A stretch of 64,000 nucleotides of DNA. It comes from Frondihabitans sucicola. Its GTDB lineage: Bacteria > Actinomycetota > Actinomycetes > Actinomycetales > Microbacteriaceae. The DNA lies in assembly GCF_030296615.1 (NCBI RefSeq), contig NZ_AP027732.1:1798001-1862000 (forward strand), written 5' to 3'. Shown piece after piece: positions 1 through 10,082 of this stretch (positions are counted from its first letter, which is position 1; each line of letters starts with the position of its first letter). The position numbers and the translations under genes are program-made. The notes under the pieces are model-generated. The model did no database searches, had not been told where the DNA came from, and worked only from the letters and a program-made list of their open reading frames with translations.

Positions 1-224
1 AAGGCGAGGGCGCCGGCCGCGCGGTTCTTGACCGTCTGCCCGGCGAAGTAGTCGGCGCCACCCGTCGTGACCTGGATGATTCCGTCGGAGCCGGCCTCGG
101 TCAGGCCCTGCAGAACCGAGTTGATCGTCTGCGACGACGAGACGTTGATCGCGGGGTAGGCGAACCCCTGGGTCTTCGCTCGGTCGAGCATCTCGGCATA
201 CTGCTCGGGTGTTGCGACGGGCAT
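1..224 (-). CDS. fba: Class II fructose-bisphosphate aldolase, N-terminal part (runs off left edge)
   Basis: The first 74 residues (starting MPVATPEQYAEML, then AINVSSSQTINSVLQGL and IQVTTGGADYFAG) match the N-terminus of class II, zinc-dependent FBP aldolase, which interconverts fructose-1,6-bisphosphate with DHAP and GAP in the cytoplasm. The ATG at 224-222 has an AAGGAG Shine-Dalgarno at about 229-234 on the minus strand. The rest, including the zinc ligands, lies outside the window. It is divergent from glpX, its gluconeogenic partner. Family call is from recognised sequence; no other reading is likely. Confidence 0.93.
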   Translation of the reverse strand, partial: MPVATPEQYAEMLDRAKTQGFAYPAINVSSSQTINSVLQGLTEAGSDGIIQVTTGGADYFAGQTVKNRAAGALA

Positions 225-338
225 GACTTCTCCTTCGATGACGGGCACGTTCAGGATCACTCTAGACGCGACCGCCAGGACGCGGGCGTGAGCGCAGCTC
301 GGGACGACCAGCGCGACCGACGCGTCGCGTCGCCCGAG

Positions 339-344
339 TAAAGT
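339..344 (+). promoter_or_regulatory. Probable -10 box giving a leaderless glpX transcript
   Basis: TAAAGT ends 7 nt before the glpX ATG, and no Shine-Dalgarno sequence precedes that ATG. This is the spacing expected when transcription starts at the A of the start codon, as is common in actinomycetes. No convincing -35 box is visible. Confidence 0.45.
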
Positions 345-351
345 TCGCTTC

Positions 352-1350
352 ATGACGACTACTGCGACCGGAACGCTCTTCACGAACCCTGATCGGAACC
401 TTGGGATGGAGTTGGTGCGGGCGACGGAGGCGGCGGCGATCCGGGCTGCTCCGTGGATCGGGCGGGGCGAGAAGAACCTCGCCGACGGCGCGGCGGTCGA
501 TGCGATGCGCAAGTTCCTCGGGACGGTGGATTTCGACGGTGTCGTGGTGATCGGCGAGGGCGAGAAGGACGAGGCGCCGATGCTGTTCAACGGTGAGCAC
601 GTCGGTACCGGCAACGGCGGTTCGTTCGACATCGCCGTGGATCCCATCGACGGGACGTCGCTGACCGCGACGGGTCGGCAGAACGCCGTGTCGGTCATCG
701 CGGTCTCGGACCGCGGCACGATGTACGACCCGAGTGCCGTGTTCTACATGGACAAGATCGTGACCGGCCCTGAGGGTCTGGGCATCATCGACCTCGACAA
801 GCCGATCGGGGAGAACATCAAGGCGTTGGCTCGGGCGAAGGGTCTCCCGGTCGAGCAGATGGTCGTCGCCGTGCTGGATCGGCCGCGACACAAGCAGCTC
901 ATCGCGGACATCCGGGCGGCGGGGGCGGGCACGCGGCTGCTGCTCGACGGTGATGTCGCGGGTGGGATCAACGCGGCGATGCCGGATTCGCGGATCGACA
1001 TGTGCGTCGGCACGGGTGGTACTCCGGAGGGAATCATCACGGCCTGCGCGATCAAGGCGCTGGGCGGCTTGATCCAGGCGCGGTTGGCGCCGAAGGACAG
1101 CGTCGAGCGTCAGAAGGCGATCGATGCCGGTCACGACCTGAACCGGGTTCTCGACCAGAACGACCTCGTCACCGGTGACAACACCTACTTCGTCGCGACG
1201 GGCGTCACCGACGGAGGTCTCGTGGCCGGTGTCTCGCGGAAAAACGGCATGATCCGCACCGAGTCGCTCGTGCTTCGCTCGCACTCGGGCACCCAGCGCC
1301 GCGTCGTCGCGGACCACCTCGAATCGAAGTGGCTCGGCGAAGAGTCGTAG
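352..1350 (+). CDS. glpX: Class II fructose-1,6-bisphosphatase
   Basis: 332 residues, the usual GlpX length. It hydrolyses fructose-1,6-bisphosphate to fructose-6-phosphate in gluconeogenesis. Visible motifs are WIGRGEKNLADGAAVDAMR near residue 35, the GEGEKDEAP segment near 68 and the metal/phosphate-binding DPIDGT near 97, followed by GGTPEGIITACA near 222. It is divergent from the class II aldolase, so both ends of the FBP step are adjacent. It converges on rmuC with only 7 bp between the two stop codons. The start is fixed by family alignment (MTTTATGTLFTNPDRNLGMEL) and appears leaderless. Confidence 0.96.
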   Translation: MTTTATGTLFTNPDRNLGMELVRATEAAAIRAAPWIGRGEKNLADGAAVDAMRKFLGTVDFDGVVVIGEGEKDEAPMLFNGEHVGTGNGGSFDIAVDPIDGTSLTATGRQNAVSVIAVSDRGTMYDPSAVFYMDKIVTGPEGLGIIDLDKPIGENIKALARAKGLPVEQMVVAVLDRPRHKQLIADIRAAGAGTRLLLDGDVAGGINAAMPDSRIDMCVGTGGTPEGIITACAIKALGGLIQARLAPKDSVERQKAIDAGHDLNRVLDQNDLVTGDNTYFVATGVTDGGLVAGVSRKNGMIRTESLVLRSHSGTQRRVVADHLESKWLGEES

Positions 1351-1357
1351 ACACGCC

Positions 1358-2574
1358 CTAGCCGTCGAGCCGCGAGGTCAGCTCGACGGCGGCAAGATCG
1401 CGCGGCACGTCGTCGAGCGGCGCCGGCGTGGCCAGCACGGTCGACTCGTCGAGCATGCTGAGTCGGCGCGCCGAGGGCAGCACCTGCCGCTCGAGAGAAC
1501 CGACGAACCGGTTGTAGTCGGTGACCGAGGTGTGGAGCGAACGACCGAGCTTGTCGACGTGCGTCGCCAGCGTCGAGATGCGGCCGTAGAGCTCGCGGCT
1601 GAGGTCGAAGAGTTGCTTGGCCTCCTGCGTGACCACGTCTTGCTGCCAGCTGAAGGCGATCGTCTTGAGGACGGACCAGAGCGTGACGGGGGAGGCGAGG
1701 GCGATGCGTTTCTGAAACGCGTAGTCCATGATCGACGGGTCGGCCTCGAGGGCCGACGACACCAATGACTCGCTCGGGATGAACGCGATGGTGAGTTCGG
1801 GGAGGAGTCGAGCCCGGCCCAGTACGTCTTGCCGGCCAGGGTGTCGATGTGGCCGCGGACGGCCTTGACGTGCTCGCGGAGGAGCTCGGTTCTCCGGGCG
1901 CCCTCGGCGCCGGTCGCGGTGGCGGGGATGGTCGAGGCCTCGAGGTAGGCGGTGAACGGCACCTTCGCATCGACGGCGATGTTCTTGCCGCCGGGCAGGT
2001 GGATCACCATGTCTGGCCTGCCCGCCCCGGCGTCGCTGCGGATGCTGGTCTGCACGTCGAAGTCGACGCGCTCGAGGAGACCGGCGGCCTGGACGACGTT
2101 GCGGAGCTGCGTCTCGCCCCAGACGCCGCGGGTGCTGTTCGACTTGAGCGCGGCCGCAAGCGACTCGGCGGTGGAGCGGAGGCGCTCCTCGGACTCGGAG
2201 GCGGCCCGGAGCTGTTCGCTGAGCTGGCCGTGCTCTCTCTGCCGCTGCTGCTCGAGTTCGGCCACCTTGGCCTGAACCGCGCGCAGGCTCTCGGCCACGG
2301 GGCTCAGGGCTGTCAGTACCCGCCCGTCGGTGGCGCCGCGACGGGTCTCCGCCTCGGCGGTCGCGATCAGGCGGTCGTGGAGCTCGCCGATGCGCTCCTC
2401 CTGCTGATCGAGCTGACGCGCGTGCAACGTCTCTTGCGCTGAGAGACGCTCGCGAAGCGCCTCGGAGGTGGATGTGGCCGCGGCCAAGCGGGCGCGTACG
2501 AGCGCGACACCGACGAGCAGGCCGATGGCGCAGCCGACGAGAAGACCCAGGAGAAGTGCGAGGACGGGCGACAT
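1358..2574 (-). CDS. rmuC: DNA recombination protein RmuC (one-base break in assembly)
   Basis: N-terminal membrane anchor (MSPVLALLLGLLVGCAIGLLVG), then a long coiled coil (about residues 30-130), then the RmuC nuclease-like domain with VWGETQLRNVV, GRPDMVIHLPGG and AVDAKVPFTAYL. After GKTYWAGLDSSP the frame is lost and resumes one frame over with ELTIAFIPSESL...ALEADPSIMDYAFQKRI, exactly as expected for RmuC. One added base in the GGGG run at about 1799-1802 restores a roughly 406-residue protein. RmuC limits recombination at inverted repeats; its biochemical role is poorly defined. The start ATG at 2574 places the anchor at the N-terminus; an upstream in-frame ATG at 2766 is unlikely. Confidence 0.9.
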
Positions 2575-2649
2575 GGTGGCAGTCTCGCAGGGGCCACCGA
2601 CATCACCCGGGAGGCTCAGCAGGGGCTCACGGACAATGCTCACCAAGCA

Positions 2650-2659
2650 TGTCCTGACA
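2650..2659 (+). promoter_or_regulatory. IolR/GntR operator-like palindrome over the iol promoter
   Basis: TGTCCTGACA lies inside the perfect dyad ATGTCCTGACAT (2649-2660). It overlaps CTGACA (2654-2659), a plausible -35 box placed 17 bp from TACGCT (2677-2682). It fits the KGWCHTRACA consensus I recall for the Corynebacterium IolR site. Related motifs occur at 12447, 13723 and 15093. Confidence 0.6.
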
Positions 2660-2738
2660 TTAAGCCAAGATGCGTGTACGCTCGATCGCACCAGGCCATT
2701 CAGGACGACCTCCAGCACAGAAAGTTGTACAGCGGAGT

Positions 2739-3706
2739 ATGACGCAGACGCACAACCATTCCCCATATGACATCGTCACGATGGGGCGTATCGGGGTCGA
2801 CATCTACCCCCAGCAGGCGGGCGTACCGCTCGAGAAGGTCGAGACCTTCTCGAAGTCGGTGGGCGGCAGCGCGACCAACGTGGCCATCGCGGCCTCGCGC
2901 TACGAGCACAGTGCCGCAGTCGTCACCCGCACGGGCGCCGACCCGTTCGGCCGCTACGTGGTCGAGGAGCTCGACCGCCTCGGCGTCTCGACCGAGTTCA
3001 TCTCGACCGTGCCCGGTCTCAACACCCCGGTCACCTTCTGCGAGATCTTCCCACCCGACGACTTCCCGCTCTACTTCTACCGGGCGCCGAAGGCCCCGAC
3101 CTCATGATCACGGTCCAGTCGCTCGACCTGGCCGCCATCGAGCAGGCCGGCGTGTTCTGGACCACCGTCACCGGCCTCTCCGAGGAGCCGAGTCGCCAGG
3201 CCCACCACGTCGCCTACCAAGCGCGCGGTCGTCGCCCGCTGACGATCCTCGACCTCGACTACCGGCCCATGTTCTGGTCGTCGCCCGAGGTCGCCTCGCG
3301 CGAGGTCGGCAAGGCCCTCGAGCACGTCACGGTGGCCGTCGGCAACCGCGAGGAGTGCGAGGTCGCCGTGGGCGAGACCGATCCGCAGCGTGCCGCAGAC
3401 GCCCTCCTCGAGCGCGGCGTCGAGCTCGCCATCGTCAAGCAGGGCCCGAAAGGCGTCCTCGCCAAGACGCGCGACGAGAGCATCGAGGTGCCCGCGCACC
3501 TGGTCAAGGTCATCAACGGGCTCGGCTCGGGCGACGGCTTCGGCGGCGCTCTCTGCCACGGTCTCCTCTCCGGCTGGGATCTCGAGAAGGTGCTCCGCTT
3601 CGCCAATGCGGCGGGCGGCATCGTCGCGACCCGGTTCGAATGCTCGACCGCCATGCCCACGACCGCCGAGGTCGAAGCCGTTCTCGAGGAGGCCCTCCAT
3701 GTCTGA
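2739..3706 (+). CDS. iolC: 5-dehydro-2-deoxygluconokinase (one-base break in assembly)
   Basis: PfkB-family sugar kinase that phosphorylates 2-deoxy-5-keto-D-gluconate in inositol catabolism. The N-terminal part carries MGRIGVDIYPQQAGVPLE and GGSATNVAIAASRY; the C-terminal part carries the PfkB signature NGLGSGDGFGGAL with catalytic Asp near residue 267. The frame breaks after YRAPKAP and resumes with LMITVQSLDL, so one C is missing from the run at 3094-3097. The ATG at 2739 follows GCGGAG. The gene overlaps the next one by 8 bp, indicating translational coupling. First gene of the iol operon, behind an IolR-like operator. Confidence 0.93.
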
Positions 3707-4622
3707 CGTCACTGCGTCTTTCGACGGTCACGTCGCTCGTCTGCGCCAGATCCGGGCGACCGAGCCGGAAGCGATCGGCGCCGCGTTCGCCAGCCGCGTC
3801 CGCCGACCCGTGTTGCAGGGCGACGGCAAGCTCTTCATCGTCGCGGCCGACCACACGGCCCGCGGCGCCCTCGGCGTGCGCGGCGATTCACTCGCCATGT
3901 CGGACCGCGGCGAGCTGCTGCGGCGACTGGTGGTCGCCCTCGAGCGCCCGGGTGTCGACGGTGTGCTCGGCACTCCCGACATCCTCGAAGATCTCGCGCT
4001 CCTCGGCGCACTCGACGGCAAGGTCGTCGTCGGCTCGATGAACCGCGGTGGCCTCCAGGGCGCGGCCTTCGAGATGGACGACCGGTTCACCGCCTACTCG
4101 GCCAGGGGCATCGTCGACGCCGGTTTCGACTTCGCCAAGCTCCTCGTCCGCATCAACCTCGAAGACCGCGGCACGGCCGAGACCATCGAGGCGACCGCCC
4201 GAGCCGTCAGCGAGTCGGCCTCCCTGAAGCTGCCCATCATGCTCGAGCCCTTCGTCTCGAACTGGGTCGACGGCAAGATCCTGAACGATCTGTCGACCGA
4301 AGCGGTGATCAAGTCGGTCGCCATCGCGTCGGGTCTCGGCGAGTCCACGGCCTACAGCTGGCTCAAGCTGCCCGTCGTCGACGACATGGAGCAGGTCATG
4401 GCGGCCACGACCCTTCCCACCCTGCTGCTGGGCGGCGATCCTGCCGAGTCCCCCGATGCGACCTACGGCAAGTGGGCGCGCGCCCTGGCTCAGCCGGGGG
4501 TCCGCGGGCTCACCGTCGGACGCACCCTGCTCTACCCGCCGGACGACGACGTCGTCGCCGCCGTCGACATCGCCGCGGGCCTCGTCCACGCCGACGTCGC
4601 CGCCACCACTCAGAACGCCTGA
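3699..4622 (+). CDS. Cgl0159-type (beta/alpha)8 aldolase of the inositol pathway
   Basis: 307 residues resembling the actinobacterial Cgl0159 family of DeoC/LacD-like barrels found between iolC and iolA in Corynebacterium. It most likely replaces IolJ, cleaving 6-phospho-5-dehydro-2-deoxygluconate to DHAP and malonate semialdehyde. Visible features are FIVAADHTARGALGV near residue 45, GVLGTPDILEDL, VVGSMNRGGLQGA and a C-terminal RGLTVGRTLLYP phosphate-binding loop. Candidate Schiff-base lysines are in DFAKLLVRIN (near 146) and AYSWLKLPVVD (near 222). Function rests on family resemblance and on its place in the operon. Confidence 0.82.
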   Translation: MSDVTASFDGHVARLRQIRATEPEAIGAAFASRVRRPVLQGDGKLFIVAADHTARGALGVRGDSLAMSDRGELLRRLVVALERPGVDGVLGTPDILEDLALLGALDGKVVVGSMNRGGLQGAAFEMDDRFTAYSARGIVDAGFDFAKLLVRINLEDRGTAETIEATARAVSESASLKLPIMLEPFVSNWVDGKILNDLSTEAVIKSVAIASGLGESTAYSWLKLPVVDDMEQVMAATTLPTLLLGGDPAESPDATYGKWARALAQPGVRGLTVGRTLLYPPDDDVVAAVDIAAGLVHADVAATTQNA

Positions 4623-4678
4623 CGGCGTCGCATCTCTCCCTCTGCGAGCACCTGCCCGCCTGTCCTAAGGAAAAAACA

Positions 4679-6208
4679 GTGACGACCACCGCACCCACGA
4701 CTGCTTCGAGCAGCACAGAGATCCCCACGATCGACCACTGGATCGACGGCAAGCGCGTCGCCGGCACATCGGGTCGCACCAGCCCCGTCTTCGATCCCGC
4801 GCTGGGCGTCGCGACGAAGAACGTCGCCCTCGCCAGCCAGGAGGAGATCGACGCGGCCATCGCCTCCGCCAAGGCCGCTTTCCCGGCGTGGCGCGATCTC
4901 TCCATCACCAAGCGTCAGCAGATCATGTTCCGCTTCCGCGAGCTGGTGAACGAGCGCAAGGACGAGCTCGCCGAGATCCTCACCGCCGAGCACGGCAAGG
5001 TCCTCTCCGACTCCCTCGGCGAGATCCAGCGCGGCCTCGAGGTCCTCGAACTGGCGACCGGCTTCCCCCACCTCATCAAGGGCGAGTTCAGTCAGCAGGT
5101 CTCGACGGGCGTCGACGTGTACTCGACGAAGTCGCCGCTGGGTGTCGTCGGCGTCATCAGCCCGTTCAACTTCCCGGTCATGGTGCCGATGTGGTTCTTC
5201 CCGATCGCGATCGCCGTCGGCAACACCGTCGTTCTGAAGCCGAGCGAGAAAGACCCGTCGTCCAGCATCTTCCTGGCGGAGCTCTTCAAAGAGGCCGGTC
5301 TTCCCGACGGCGTCTTCACCGTGCTCCAGGGCGACAAGCTCGCCGTCGACGGCCTTCTGAACAGCCCCGACGTCGCGAGCATCTCGTTCGTCGGCTCGAC
5401 GCCGATCGCGCGGTACATCTACGAGACCGCCGCCAAGAACGGCAAGCGCGTCCAGGCCCTCGGCGGAGCGAAGAACCACATGCTGGTCCTTCCCGACGCC
5501 GACCTCGACCTCGTCGCCGACTCGGCGATCAACGCCGGCTTCGGCTCGGCCGGTGAGCGCTGCATGGCGATCAGCGTGCTGGTCGCCGTCGGCGACGTCG
5601 CCGACATGGTCGTCCCGCTGATCACCGAGCGGATGAAGGGCCTCACGATCGGCGACGGTCGCCGCTCGTGCGACATGGGGCCGCTGGTCACGAAGCAGCA
5701 CCGCGACAAGGTCGCCTCCTACGTCGACATCGCCATCGAAGACGGCGCGGACGTCGTCGTCGACGGCCGTGGCATCCAGGTCGACGGCGAGCCCGGCGGC
5801 TTCTGGTTCGGTCCGACCCTCATCGACAAGGTGCCGCTCACGAGCCGCGTCTACACCGAGGAGATCTTCGGCCCGGTGCTGAGCATCGTCCGCGTCGACA
5901 CCTACGAGGAGGGCGTCGCCCTCATCAACTCGGGCGCGTTCGGCAACGGCACCGCGATCTTCACGAACGACGGCGGCGCTGCTCGTCGCTTCCAGAACGA
6001 GATCGAGGTCGGCATGATCGGCATCAACGTTCCGATCCCCGTGCCGGTCGCCTACTACTCGTTCGGAGGCTTCAAAGACTCGATCTTCGGCGACTCGAAG
6101 GCCTACGGTCTGCAGGGCTTCGAGTTCTTCACCCGCGAGAAGGCCATCACCGCTCGCTGGTCCGACCCGAGCCACGGCGGCATCAACCTGGGCTTCCCCC
6201 AGGCGTAG
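4679..6208 (+). CDS. iolA: Methylmalonate-semialdehyde dehydrogenase (CoA-acylating)
   Basis: 509 residues, aldehyde dehydrogenase superfamily, IolA/MmsA branch. It oxidises malonate semialdehyde with CoA and NAD to acetyl-CoA and CO2, the last step of inositol breakdown. Motifs: GVVGVISPFNFPVMVPMWF, LKPSEKDPSSS, SFVGSTPIARYIY, and the catalytic cysteine in SAGERCMAISV near residue 299. The GTG at 4679 is chosen because TAAGGA lies about 8 nt upstream and the protein then has normal length; the frame stays open further upstream only as a shadow of the preceding gene. Confidence 0.95.
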   Translation: MTTTAPTTASSSTEIPTIDHWIDGKRVAGTSGRTSPVFDPALGVATKNVALASQEEIDAAIASAKAAFPAWRDLSITKRQQIMFRFRELVNERKDELAEILTAEHGKVLSDSLGEIQRGLEVLELATGFPHLIKGEFSQQVSTGVDVYSTKSPLGVVGVISPFNFPVMVPMWFFPIAIAVGNTVVLKPSEKDPSSSIFLAELFKEAGLPDGVFTVLQGDKLAVDGLLNSPDVASISFVGSTPIARYIYETAAKNGKRVQALGGAKNHMLVLPDADLDLVADSAINAGFGSAGERCMAISVLVAVGDVADMVVPLITERMKGLTIGDGRRSCDMGPLVTKQHRDKVASYVDIAIEDGADVVVDGRGIQVDGEPGGFWFGPTLIDKVPLTSRVYTEEIFGPVLSIVRVDTYEEGVALINSGAFGNGTAIFTNDGGAARRFQNEIEVGMIGINVPIPVPVAYYSFGGFKDSIFGDSKAYGLQGFEFFTREKAITARWSDPSHGGINLGFPQA

Positions 6209-6255
6209 CAGCCGCCCGCACCGCCCGCACCACGACATCGAGGTCAGACATCACC

Positions 6256-7173
6256 ATGCAACACGAGCCCACCTGGTTCTTCCCGCGCAACGCACTCGCC
6301 CGCGACGGCTGGGAGAGCGTCGTCGACGACACCCTGGAGGGCTGGCAGCACACCGGGCTGCGTACCGGCGACCTGGCCGCGGGGGCGCTCACCCTCGCGG
6401 CCGGCGACGTCGAACGCATGGTCGTGCCGCTGTCGGGCGACGTCCGCATCTCGTGGAGTGGCGCAGGATCATCCGGCGAGATCGATCTCGAAGGTCGCGC
6501 TTCGGTCTTCGCCGGTCCGCCCGACGTGGCCTACCTCGGCGTCGGCTCCTCGGCGACGCTCACCGGCTCCGGTCGGGTGGCAGTCGCCGAGGCGCCCGCG
6601 ACCGAGGTGCTCGACGTGCAGGTGCTCCGCAAGGCCGACATTCCGGTCGAGATCCGGGGCGCGGGTCGGTCGACCCGCCAGGTGCACAACTACGGCACCC
6701 CGGCCGGGCTGCACGCCCAGAAGCTCATCGTGTGCGAGGTCATCACGCCGGCCGAGAACTGGTCGTCGTACCCGGCGCACAAGCACGACGAAGCGATCCC
6801 CGGTCACGAGTCGCGCCTCGAGGAGATCTACTACTTCGAGTCCGAGGTGTCGCGCGGCGTCTCGGCCCCGGCCGAGGCCGACCCGTTCGGCATGTTCGCG
6901 ACCTATTCGTCGCCCGCGGGGCAGATCGACATCAACGCCCTGGTCCGCACCGGCGACATCGCGCTGGTGCCCTACGGCTACCACGGTCCTGCCGTCGCCG
7001 CTCCGGGCTACGACCTCTACTACCTCAACGTCATGGCGGGCCCGGATCCCGAGCGGGTCTGGAACATCAGCGACGACCCCGCGAGCGGATGGATCCGCGC
7101 CGAATGGGCCACGCAAGATCCCGATCCCCGCCTTCCCTACACCGAAGAGACCCCGAAAGGCAGCCGTCGATGA
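6256..7173 (+). CDS. iolB: 5-deoxy-glucuronate isomerase
   Basis: 305 residues, double-cupin fold. Converts 5-deoxy-D-glucuronate to 2-deoxy-5-keto-D-gluconate. Second-cupin metal ligands are visible in SSYPAHKHDEAIPGHESRLEEIYYFE (two His, one Glu near residues 175-195) and the late histidine in GYHGPAVAAPGYDLYYLN. The ATG at 6256 lies about 45 bp after iolA. The stop overlaps the iolD start in an ATGA arrangement. Confidence 0.95.
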   Translation: MQHEPTWFFPRNALARDGWESVVDDTLEGWQHTGLRTGDLAAGALTLAAGDVERMVVPLSGDVRISWSGAGSSGEIDLEGRASVFAGPPDVAYLGVGSSATLTGSGRVAVAEAPATEVLDVQVLRKADIPVEIRGAGRSTRQVHNYGTPAGLHAQKLIVCEVITPAENWSSYPAHKHDEAIPGHESRLEEIYYFESEVSRGVSAPAEADPFGMFATYSSPAGQIDINALVRTGDIALVPYGYHGPAVAAPGYDLYYLNVMAGPDPERVWNISDDPASGWIRAEWATQDPDPRLPYTEETPKGSRR

Positions 7174-9096
7174 CGACACCGAGCCCCAGCACCGAAAAAG
7201 CCGGTACCAAGCGCATGACCGTCGGCCAGGCTCTGGTCGAGTTCCTGGCGAACCAGTGGACCGTCGACGGCGACATCCGCGAACGTACGATCCCGGGGAT
7301 GTTCGGCATCTTCGGGCACGGCAACGTCGCCGGCGTCGGCCAGGCGCTCAAGCAGATCCACGACACGCAGCCGGGTCTCATGCCCTACCACCAGGCGCGT
7401 AACGAGCAGGCCATGGTCCACCAGGGCGTCGGCTTCGCCCGCCTGCACCGCCGCCGCGCGACCTACGCCGCGACCGCGTCCGTCGGGCCCGGTGCCGCGA
7501 ACCTGCTGACCGGAGCCGCCCTGGCGACGACCAACCGCCTGCCGGTCCTGCTGCTCCCGAGCGACACGTTCGCGACCCGCGTGTCCGACCCGGTCCTGCA
7601 GCAGATCGAGCAGCCGCACGACACGAGCGTCCAGGTCACCGACGCGTTCAGGCCGCTGTCGCGCTTCTTCGACCGCGTCGACCGCCCCGAGAAGCTCTTC
7701 TCGATCGCTCTCGCTGCCCTGCGCGTGCTGACCGACCCCGCCGAGACGGGCGCCGTGACGATCGCCCTGCCCGAAGACGTCCAGGCCGAGGCCGTCGACG
7801 TCCCCCTCGAGTTCCTCCAGCCGCGCGAGTGGCACATCCGCCGCCCCCTTCCCGAGAAGGGCCCGCTGGAGCGCGCGATCGCCGCGATCACGGCAGCCGA
7901 GCGCCCGTTCATCGTCGCGGGGGCGGCGTCATCTACTCCGACGCCGAGCAGCAGCTCCTCGCGTTCGCCGAGACCACCGGAATCCCCGTCGGCACCACGC
8001 AGGCGGGCGGGGAGCCCTCCCCTGGGACCACGCCCAGTACCTCGGCGGCGTCGGCGCGACCGGCACCCTCGCCTCGAACAGGTTGGCAGGGGAAGCCGAC
8101 GTCGTCATCGGCATCGGCACCCGTTACAGCGACTTCACGACCGCTTCGCGCACCGTCTTCCAGGATCCCGACGTGACCTTCGTCAACATCAACGTCACCT
8201 CGTTCGACGCCTACAAGCACGGCTCGCAGTTGCCGATCATCGCGGACGCCCGCGAAGCCATCGAGGCCCTGGCCGGCGCGCTCAGCGAGTACCACGTCGA
8301 CGCCGCGTACGCCGCGAAGATCGCCGCCGAGAAAGCGGCCTGGGACGACCTGGTCGACGAGGCGTTCCTGCCGAGCGGTCTCGCGCTGCCGGGCCAGCCG
8401 GAGATCATCGGCGCCGTCCAGGCCGCGTCCGACCCGACCGACGTCGTCGTCCAGGCCGCAGGATCCCTCCCCGGCGACCTCCACAAGCTGTGGCGCGTCC
8501 GCGAGGCGCTCGGCTACCACGTCGAGTACGCGTTCTCGACGATGGGCTACGAGATCGCGGGCGGACTCGGTGTCCGGCGCGCAGCTCCCGACCGCGACGT
8601 CATCGTCATGGTCGGCGACGGCTCGTACCTGATGCTGCACACCGAACTCGTCACGGCCGTGGCCGAGGGAATCAAGATCATCGTCGTGCTCATCCAGAAC
8701 CAGGGCTACGCGTCGATCGGCCACCTCTCCGAGACCGTCGGCTCCGAGCGCTTCGGCACCCTGTACCGGAAGCAGGATCCCGAGACCCTCGACTTCCAGG
8801 GATCCGAGATCCTTCCCGTCGACCTCGCCGCCAACGCGCGCAGCTACGGCGTCGACGTGATCGAGATCGAACCGACGGGCAACTCGATCGCCGAGCTGTC
8901 AGCCGCCATCGCGACGGCCAAGGCATCCGACACGACCACGCTCATCCACATCAACAGCGACCCCCTGATCTACGCCCCGGACGGTGCCGGTTGGTGGGAC
9001 GTCCCGGTCGCGAAGGCGTCGACGATCCCGAGCACGCAGAAGGCGCTCGAGGAGTACCTCGTCGAACAGGCCAAGCAGCGACCTCTCCTCGGCTGA
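7170..9096 (+). CDS. iolD: 3D-(3,5/4)-trihydroxycyclohexane-1,2-dione acylhydrolase (two one-base breaks)
   Basis: ThDP-dependent enzyme that opens the diketo-inositol ring to 5-deoxy-glucuronate. N-terminal domain: GIFGHGNVAGVG and the ThDP-activating glutamate in QARNEQAMVHQG near residue 75. C-terminal ThDP motif: VGDGSYLM...NQGYASIGHL near 480-510. The frame is lost after RPFIVAGA (a G missing from the run at 7919-7923) and again near GTTQAGG (a G missing from the run at 8009-8012). Between the breaks GGVIYSDAEQQLLAFAETTGIPV is readable, and LPWDHAQYLGGVGATG after. Adding both bases gives about 642 residues, the normal IolD size. Confidence 0.92.
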
Positions 9097-9127
9097 TCCC
9101 TCACCCACCATTTCAAGGAAGAAAAGC

Positions 9128-10051
9128 ATGACTCTCACCACCACCGAAGGCATCCGCATCGGCACCGCACCCGATTCGTGGGGCGTCTGGTTCCCGGAGC
9201 ACCCCAGCCAGATCCCCTGGGATCGTTTCCTGGACGAGGTCGAGAAAGCCGGCTACGAGTGGCTCGAGCTGGGTCCGTTCGGTTACCTGCCGACCGACCC
9301 GCACCAGTTGGAGGACGAGCTGGGCAAGCGCAACCTCAAGCTCTCGGCGGGCACCGTGTTCACGGGGTTCCACAAGGGCGACGACCAGTGGCAGCGGGCG
9401 TGGGACCAGGCTCTGAACGTCGCCGGCCTGTCGTCCCGACTGGGCGCGGAACACCTCGTCGTGATCCCGGACCTGTGGCGAAGCGATGCGACCGCGGAGG
9501 TCCTCGAGGCGCGCACCCTCACCGACGAGCAGTGGGACAAGCTCGGCGCTGGCCACGACAAGCTCGGGAAGGCCCTGCTCGAGGAGTTCGGCGTCCACCA
9601 GCAGTTCCACACTCATGCGGACAGCCACGTCGGCACCTACCAAGAGACCGAGCGGTTCCTCCAGGTCACCGACCAGCAGTACACGAACCTCTGCCTCGAC
9701 ACCGGCCACTTCGCCTACTACGGCGGCGACAACGTCCGCCTCATCGAGCAGTACCCCGAGCGCATCGGCTACCTGCACCTCAAGCAGGTCGACTCCGACC
9801 TTCGGTTCACCGTCCTGAAGAACGACATCCCGTTCGGCGACGCCGTCGCCATGGGCGTCATGGTCGAGCCGCCCACGGGCATCCCCGAGCTCGCCCCGAT
9901 CGTCGAAGCGGTCGCCAAGCTCGACCCGAACATCTTCGGCATCGTCGAACAGGACATGTTCCCGGTCGAGTCGATCGACCTTCCCCTCGGTATCGCGACC
10001 CGCACCCGCGAGCACATCTTCGCCACGTCGGCCTACGCGCGCGTTCACTAA
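9128..10051 (+). CDS. iolE: Myo-inosose-2 dehydratase (IolE-type TIM-barrel protein)
   Basis: 307 residues, sugar phosphate isomerase/epimerase-like TIM barrel. Removes water from 2-keto-myo-inositol to give the diketone used by IolD. Metal-binding residues are visible in QFHTHADSHVG, CLDTGHFAYYGGD, GYLHLKQVD and the late glutamate of GIVEQDMFP. The N-terminal GTAPDSWGVWFPEHP is typical of IolE. The ATG at 9128 is preceded by AAGGAAGAAA. Confidence 0.93.
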   Translation: MTLTTTEGIRIGTAPDSWGVWFPEHPSQIPWDRFLDEVEKAGYEWLELGPFGYLPTDPHQLEDELGKRNLKLSAGTVFTGFHKGDDQWQRAWDQALNVAGLSSRLGAEHLVVIPDLWRSDATAEVLEARTLTDEQWDKLGAGHDKLGKALLEEFGVHQQFHTHADSHVGTYQETERFLQVTDQQYTNLCLDTGHFAYYGGDNVRLIEQYPERIGYLHLKQVDSDLRFTVLKNDIPFGDAVAMGVMVEPPTGIPELAPIVEAVAKLDPNIFGIVEQDMFPVESIDLPLGIATRTREHIFATSAYARVH

Positions 10052-10082
10052 CCCCCACCACCAGGTTCACAGGAGAACAGAC

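Noticed and set aside
4610..6238. Very long open frame antisense to iolA, and similar ones antisense to iolE, the GT2 and GH127 genes
   Set aside because: They are shadows produced by strong third-position G/C bias on the other strand; the translations are Arg/Asp/Val-rich and match no family, whereas the sense proteins are fully recognisable.
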